This document shows positions 29,355 through 33,306 of a stretch of DNA of 33,306 bases, in pieces (within the stretch, counting starts at the first letter, position 1; every line of letters starts with the position of its first letter). The notes under the pieces were generated by a model. The model ran no database searches. It saw only the letters and a list, made by a program, of their open reading frames with translations, and was not told where the DNA came from. Position numbers and translations under genes: made by a program. The DNA lies in the IMG/VR virus record IMGVR_UViG_3300025483_000042, positions 1 through 33,306 of that record. One strand, written 5' to 3'. This DNA is from a virus.

Positions 29355-29924
29355 CTAGCTACCCCACTTAATCGGTAATTTCTCTTGATGTGAGTACTTG
29401 AAGATTTCGTCTCCTGGATAGTACTCCTGCTGACTGCTGCTGTTCGTGAATCGACCGTTGGTCACCTCGAACGTGGCCCAGTGGCTTGATAACTTGACTG
29501 AAAACTCGCTAGTCGTTGATGTCTCATTGAGTTCCCAGGTATCGACCACGCCGGTATACAGCTCTATGACGCTTCCAGAATCTAACAACTCGTAGTTGTC
29601 ATCGAGAAACGCGAGGTAGAGAGTGCCTGTCTTGCCGACGTGCCTAACGTAGTCAGTACCGCTATTGGTGTATTCCTGGTATGCCGATTTATCTGCTCCA
29701 GCAAAGGTCAACGTGTAGCTGTTAGCGGCGATGTCCGTCGTCCTGTTGACGTTGCTGGTTTTCAATACAACCTCATCCGACGTCGTGTAAGTCGTTGAGT
29801 TGTAGGTAATCGGCTTGTGATTGTCGGTGATTTTAAAACCAACTCCAGGGAGATGCACCAGCAGTGAAGTCCTGTAGGTGCTGGACGCTAAAGCTGTATT
29901 GACGCTGCTAGGTATGGTTATCAT
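29355..29924 (-). CDS. Minor tail protein between tape measure and tip (189 aa)
   Basis: A 189-residue beta-rich protein (MITIPSSVNTALASSTYRTS, then LHLPGVGFKI-like segments, ending YPGDEIFKYSHQEKLPIKWG). The Gly-Arg-x-Thr-Asn...Gln and Y-x-P-G-D-E-x-F...W-G ending is typical of a conserved minor tail protein found between tape-measure and tip genes in many long-tailed phages; in lambda that interval holds L, K and I. It probably links the tail tube to the hub. AGGAG precedes ATG 29924. The giant protein begins 2 bases before its stop region, indicating tight coupling. Confidence 0.65.
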   Translation of the reverse strand: MITIPSSVNTALASSTYRTSLLVHLPGVGFKITDNHKPITYNSTTYTTSDEVVLKTSNVNRTTDIAANSYTLTFAGADKSAYQEYTNSGTDYVRHVGKTGTLYLAFLDDNYELLDSGSVIELYTGVVDTWELNETSTTSEFSVKLSSHWATFEVTNGRFTNSSSQQEYYPGDEIFKYSHQEKLPIKWGS

Positions 29925-29933
29925 TTGTTACTC

Positions 29934-32213
29934 CTAAAAGGGTGATACGCGCACGTTTTCAGCGCTTATCGACCGGATCATTGCTTCCAGCTCACCTCTT
30001 CGTGAAGCAAGAGCATTGACCACTAGGTCTGGGTCAGACACGCCGTTAACTTGTAGCGTGACACTCTCTGGCCCTTTCATTTTACTACCTTGATTATTAT
30101 TAGCTAGGAAACTTGTTAAATCGCGGTTAGCTCTGGTCGACAGAACACGCTCACCTTTCTCTAGCATGTATGTACCCGTAGACGGTAACGAATCCATGCC
30201 GTCGTGTGCCTGGCCTTTCATGATGTCTCGTATAACCAAGCCGGTCTGCGCGGTTGTCATGAGAACGCCAGGCAGGTTTGCGGGGAATGGAGCACTGTTC
30301 CAAGCTTTAAGTATTGCGGCCTTTCCTTGCATGATTGCTTCTTTGAGCAAGATAGCCCGGCGAATTGCAGCGATCTTTTTAGACTTCTGAGCGCCAGCCA
30401 TCAGCACATCATCAAGCGATCGATACTTTTCTTTTAGCTTGTCGATAGCACCACCAGCTCCTGTCTTGAGCGACTGCCAAGCTTCTCCGAACTTCTCAAG
30501 TGCTAGTTGCCATTTCTCAGCCCACGACATTGGACCGTCTTCTGCGGCACCAGCTTCTGCCTCGACTGGGTCGGGGTTGCCCCCTTTAAGCACTTGCCAG
30601 AACTTGACCAGGCCGGGAAACATCTCAGCCATCTTGGTCATGACGGTATCACCCATTGAGTTAAAGCTCTCAACAATGCCGGTGAACATACCACCCATGC
30701 CGCCACCTTCAGCCTCGTCGCCAACACCTAAAGCTGACATCATTTCTGCTACTTTGTTTTTGATAGCGTCAACTGGAGAAGCACCGTCGTCGCCACTTAT
30801 AACAGTGAAAGGCTCAGCAAAGGCTGCTTTCATGCGAGCACTAGCGGCCTCTGACGCAGCAGCTACGCTGTTCATTCGAGCGACAAGTACGCCAACGCCT
30901 TCATCCGGTAGGATACCGTTGGCAAGAGTGTCCGCGCCTAGGTCAAACAGCACGTCGGCGATTTTCTTACGAATACCTGCAAAGAAGATTTCGATGTTCA
31001 AAAGCGCTTTTTCAAACTCAGCTTTTATGACATCGACTGTGGCACTCACAATCGTCTTCATCTTGTCAAAGAGCGCCAGCCCGTTTTCAAGTATGGCAAA
31101 GCGTTCCTGTGCGTAAACCAAAGCAGCGCCAAGCGCTACAACTCCGGTCACAATAAGGCCGATCGGGTTAGCCAGTAGCGCTATGGCAAACCGAACAAGC
31201 GCGCTGGTTGCTGCGGCTAACCCGGCTACAAAGCCGCGAACTAAGAATGACGTTAAGCCAATGACAGCGCTAAGTAAGCCGCCAATAGCCGTGACAGTTG
31301 TAAAAGTAGACACAGCAATCCAAGCAAGAAACCCTCGAACCACGTTGACCATCAATACGCTGGCTAACCCTGCTGCGGCAACGGTTACGATGTGTATGTT
31401 TTCCGAAAGCGTTTTAATTACAACTGCGAGTTTATTGGTGACGTTAAATGCTGAGTTGACTCGATCAACCATCTCGGTAAAGGAGTTGTTAAATAATGTT
31501 CTAGCCTGGGAAAGTGTCACGTCCATATTCGATATGGCTTGCCGTGTTCCCTCTAACTCGCCACGTAGTATCGGTAGGATACGTTCTGCGGTAAGTCCGC
31601 CCTCGTGACTGAACTTACGCAGCTCACCGACCGTCATGTTTAGACCATCGGCCAGCATGTTTGTTAGTACGACGTTGTTCTCCGAGACGGAGCGGAATTC
31701 GTCACCGCGTAGTGCGCCAGACGCCAAGCCCTGTGCAAACTGTCTAGCCGAGTTAGCCGCTTCTGATGCCGTTGTGCCTGACATCAAGAATGAATTAGTA
31801 ATGACCTCGGTGACTTGCGCTACTTCTTTCTGTGTTGTCCCCAGATGTTTTGTAGATACAGCAATACGCTGATAAAGCGTACCGACGGATGATAGGTCTG
31901 AGCGAGATGCCTTAGCGATCGATCGTATTTGGTTCATACCTATTGCGACTTCACGGCTTGTCTCAAATGTCGCTTTCATCTTGTTACGCAGGTTGGTCAT
32001 TTCGTCTGCTGCGTTAGCGACTGCCGCCATACCAAATCCGCTGGCAAGTGTGACTCCTAGCTGTCCCAGGCTATTCTGGAACTGCATAGAGCTACGACGC
32101 ATACTCGACGTCATTTTCTTAAATCGCTTGTCTACCTGGTCAACGTCTTTACGAAAGGCCGCTGAGTTCATCCGCAAGCGTATTGCGAGCGTTCTTAGTA
32201 CTGAAGTAGCCAT
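29934..32213 (-). CDS. Tail tape measure protein
   Basis: A 759-residue tape measure protein that sets the length of a non-contractile tail and is probably injected. The N-terminus is helical (MATSVLRTLAIRLRMNSAAF, then a KDVDQVDKRF segment). Residues about 60-260 contain the tape-measure N-terminal domain, including GALRGDEFRSVSENNVVLTN and LNMTVGELRKFSHEGGLTAE. A large hydrophobic block at about 270-370 (MVNVVRGFLAWIAV, then LLANPIGLIVTGVVALGAAL) is the membrane-active part usual in these proteins, and the C-terminal third is coiled. At roughly 1.5 angstroms per residue the tail would be about 100-115 nm. This shows a long, siphovirus-type tail despite the T7-like replication genes. Confidence 0.95.
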   Translation of the reverse strand: MATSVLRTLAIRLRMNSAAFRKDVDQVDKRFKKMTSSMRRSSMQFQNSLGQLGVTLASGFGMAAVANAADEMTNLRNKMKATFETSREVAIGMNQIRSIAKASRSDLSSVGTLYQRIAVSTKHLGTTQKEVAQVTEVITNSFLMSGTTASEAANSARQFAQGLASGALRGDEFRSVSENNVVLTNMLADGLNMTVGELRKFSHEGGLTAERILPILRGELEGTRQAISNMDVTLSQARTLFNNSFTEMVDRVNSAFNVTNKLAVVIKTLSENIHIVTVAAAGLASVLMVNVVRGFLAWIAVSTFTTVTAIGGLLSAVIGLTSFLVRGFVAGLAAATSALVRFAIALLANPIGLIVTGVVALGAALVYAQERFAILENGLALFDKMKTIVSATVDVIKAEFEKALLNIEIFFAGIRKKIADVLFDLGADTLANGILPDEGVGVLVARMNSVAAASEAASARMKAAFAEPFTVISGDDGASPVDAIKNKVAEMMSALGVGDEAEGGGMGGMFTGIVESFNSMGDTVMTKMAEMFPGLVKFWQVLKGGNPDPVEAEAGAAEDGPMSWAEKWQLALEKFGEAWQSLKTGAGGAIDKLKEKYRSLDDVLMAGAQKSKKIAAIRRAILLKEAIMQGKAAILKAWNSAPFPANLPGVLMTTAQTGLVIRDIMKGQAHDGMDSLPSTGTYMLEKGERVLSTRANRDLTSFLANNNQGSKMKGPESVTLQVNGVSDPDLVVNALASRRGELEAMIRSISAENVRVSPF

Positions 32214-32225
32214 ATCGTAAGCCTC

Positions 32226-32741
32226 TTACGGTAGTTTGAATCTAATAATTCGATTCTTTAGTCTTTGTTTTAGTCTCTCTGCTATCTGCACTTCTTTGCC
32301 GTCAAATGCTGGGCGCATAAACGGTCGTTCCTTTGTCGGGCCGAAGGCGCTGTCCTTTGTTCCGAATTCGTTCTGCAAAGCGTATGCCGGTTTGCGATCG
32401 CCTTTCTTGTTCGCAGTAGCTCGCGCATTACGTTTATAACTGCCGCGCCTGTCAGTTCCGAACCGGACATCACAGACCAAGTCTTGCGGCTTCACATGTC
32501 CATTGGTGATTCTCCCTGACCGATGCAGAGACTCTGTGTCTGTTAACCCCTGTCGTCGGATGTTGCCTTTGACGTTTGCCATGACGGGCTTCATGGTGGA
32601 GGTCATGGCGTTTTTACCTTCCTGAGTACGGAGCTCCTTCTCCATTCTCATAAACTCTTTTTCTATAGCGCTGAGGCCGTCGACAGTAAACTCTGTGTAG
32701 ATACCGCCACGACGCTTTACCTCTCTAAAGTCTCTAGCCAT
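32226..32741 (-). CDS. HK97 gp10-like tail protein
   Basis: A 171-residue protein with the HK97-gp10/putative minor tail (Z-type) pattern: DGLSAIEKEFMRMEKELRTQ, then MKPVMANVKGNIRRQ near the middle, and YALQNEFGTKDSAFGPTKER with PFMRPAFDGKE in the C-terminal half (the Y-A-x-x-x-E-F-G-T...P-F-M-R-P-A motif). These proteins help tail completion or the neck-tail connection. I chose ATG 32741 (MARDFREVKRRGG), which has GGAG 7 bases upstream and overlaps the gpT-like stop by 8 bases (ATGGCTAG). A longer TTG-start reading from 32756 lacks a better site. Between a gpT-like ORF and the tape measure is a slightly unusual position, but the family match is good. Confidence 0.8.
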   Translation of the reverse strand: MARDFREVKRRGGIYTEFTVDGLSAIEKEFMRMEKELRTQEGKNAMTSTMKPVMANVKGNIRRQGLTDTESLHRSGRITNGHVKPQDLVCDVRFGTDRRGSYKRNARATANKKGDRKPAYALQNEFGTKDSAFGPTKERPFMRPAFDGKEVQIAERLKQRLKNRIIRFKLP

Positions 32742-33048
32742 TTTGGAACTCCGCAATCCGTTTAAAGATGTTCATCTGTTGTTGGTTGCTTTGTCGTCTG
32801 TTGCTGTGTCGACTGTAAAGCGTAAAGAAATCGTCGGGTTGAGCTGGCTTACCGCCTTTCTTGCCGCCGTTGACGTTTACAAGCGTTGCGGTGATAAGCC
32901 CAGCTCTATAGTCCTCGCGGACAGACCCCCAGGGCTCAAGACCAAAGAACACCATCCACTCTAATAGCTCAGAGCTTTCTATCTGTGTCTCTAGCTGCCT
33001 GACGGTCATACCCAATGCGAGTGCCAGGCGAAACTTAAATCGCCGCAC
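32734..33048 (-). CDS. gpT-like tail assembly chaperone, expressed by -1 frameshift
   Basis: The ORF (104 residues from GTG 33048) lies -1 relative to the upstream gpG-like gene and is open back to the slippery site, so it is the C-terminal part of a gpGT-type fusion. Its motif MTVRQLETQIESSELLEWMV, then FFGLEPWG, then YRAGLITATLVNVN, matches the T-type/DUF4035 tail assembly family that recruits tube subunits to the tape measure. There is no Shine-Dalgarno before GTG 33048; independent translation is unlikely. After a -1 slip at 33060-33066 the junction reads ...AEGN-LKDPVRRFKFRLA. The stop overlaps the next gene's start by 8 bases. Confidence 0.88.
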   Translation of the reverse strand: MRRFKFRLALALGMTVRQLETQIESSELLEWMVFFGLEPWGSVREDYRAGLITATLVNVNGGKKGGKPAQPDDFFTLYSRHSNRRQSNQQQMNIFKRIAEFQNG

Positions 33049-33066
33049 TGGGTCTTTTAGTTTCCC
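33011..33066 (-). promoter_or_regulatory. Programmed -1 ribosomal frameshift signal
   Basis: On the minus strand the slippery heptamer G-GGA-AAC (33066-33060) lies in the zero frame directly before the TAA stop (33059-33057) of the gpG-like gene. Seven bases later a stem CCCAGTGCG (33052-33044) pairs with CGCATTGGG (33019-33011), nine pairs with one wobble; it encloses a second hairpin GGCGA/TCGCC (33044-33040 with 33031-33027), though the two share a base so not all pairs form at once. Heptamer, spacing and structure match known tail-chaperone frameshift sites. Confidence 0.88.
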
Positions 33067-33306
33067 TCAGCGATTCCTAAGTCTTCATCTGCCATACCTG
33101 ACAGCTTTCTGACCTCATCGAACAGCATGTTGATTACCTGGCCGTTCTTCTTACCTAGCTCCTTTGCTTCGCTAGACTTGAACAGCTTGTCGCCGTTCTC
33201 ATCGACTAGGCAATTCACTACAAGCCGTGCTCGCATGTTGACTAAGTCCTGGCTAACACCAAGGCTTGCCTCAAACTCATCACGCTCTGCTGCGGACAGA
33301 CCTCTC
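33057..33306 (-). CDS. gpG-like tail assembly chaperone (partial)
   Basis: The C-terminal 82 residues of a protein cut by the window edge: RGLSAAERDEFEASLGVSQD, then LVNMRARLVVNCLVDENGDK, then LFKSSEAKELGKKNGQVI and NMLFDEVRKLSGMADEDL. It is acidic and helical, as expected for the lambda gpG-type tail assembly chaperone that precedes the tape measure gene. It ends IAEGN-stop, and the stop is immediately preceded by the slippery heptamer; a fraction of ribosomes should shift into the -1 frame and make the gpGT-like fusion. The identity is strengthened by that signal and by position. Confidence 0.85.
   Translation of the reverse strand, partial: RGLSAAERDEFEASLGVSQDLVNMRARLVVNCLVDENGDKLFKSSEAKELGKKNGQVINMLFDEVRKLSGMADEDLGIAEGN

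Noticed and set aside
30439-31116. 225-codon plus-strand Ser/Ala/Pro-rich ORF
   Set aside because: Antisense shadow of the tape measure gene; no ribosome site and biased composition.

Overview
The window is a partial genome of a tailed phage (or prophage), very probably infecting a gammaproteobacterium. The phage-borne tRNA-Gly(GCC) is of the gammaproteobacterial type, and one small gene resembles ribosome modulation factor, a gammaproteobacterial protein. A marine host is possible but is inference. Terminase, portal and capsid genes are not present, so the genome continues beyond at least the right edge.

Layout. (1) 1-1910: a short plus-strand operon with a two-helix mini-membrane protein, an acidic helical protein, a Gp88-like cysteine-rich protein and a 43-codon ORF, closed by an intrinsic terminator. 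(2) 1911-2358: a non-coding stretch with a strand-biased CCTGG repeat cluster and four tandem 15-mers. (3) 2359-13438: a leftward (minus) T7-like transcription/replication module. In transcription order it holds single-subunit RNA polymerase, a small acidic-tailed protein, gp2.5-like SSB, a GIY-YIG-type protein, a RusA-like resolvase, gp4-like primase-helicase, two small genes, gp5-like DNA polymerase, an RMF-like protein, gp6-like exonuclease, a DUF3310 protein, a Dcm-like C5 methyltransferase and an HNH nuclease. Most genes overlap or abut. (4) 13439-15291: the lysogeny/attachment control region. It has a divergent intergenic region with a sigma70-like promoter for the RNA polymerase gene and repeated operator-like motifs, then a plus-strand XRE-type regulator translationally coupled to a tyrosine integrase, an attP-like palindrome, and an intact tRNA-Gly. 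(5) 15227-33306: a leftward siphovirus tail/lysis module. In transcription order: a gpG-like chaperone (cut by the window edge) with a -1 frameshift into a gpT-like ORF, an HK97-gp10-like protein, tape measure, a minor tail protein, a 3484-residue tip/fibre protein with a self-cleaving S74 chaperone, two fibre-associated proteins, small coiled-coil and membrane proteins, a GH24 endolysin and two small genes.

The genome therefore joins a T7-type replication core to a lambda/HK97-type long tail. Xanthomonas phage Xp10 is the classic example of that chimerism, but here an integrase, a repressor-like gene and a tRNA-linked attachment region are added. This suggests a temperate phage with its own RNA polymerase. 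The most notable items are: the frameshift signal in the tail chaperone gene; the 15-bp attP-like palindrome that copies the anticodon arm of the phage's own tRNA-Gly; a recurring CTATAGGGA-type element in intergenic gaps that may be the promoter family of the phage polymerase; a 23-bp near-identical repeat shared by the regulatory region and the start of the replication genes; and the CCTGG repeat cluster at the left. All assignments come from reading the sequence; no database search was done.
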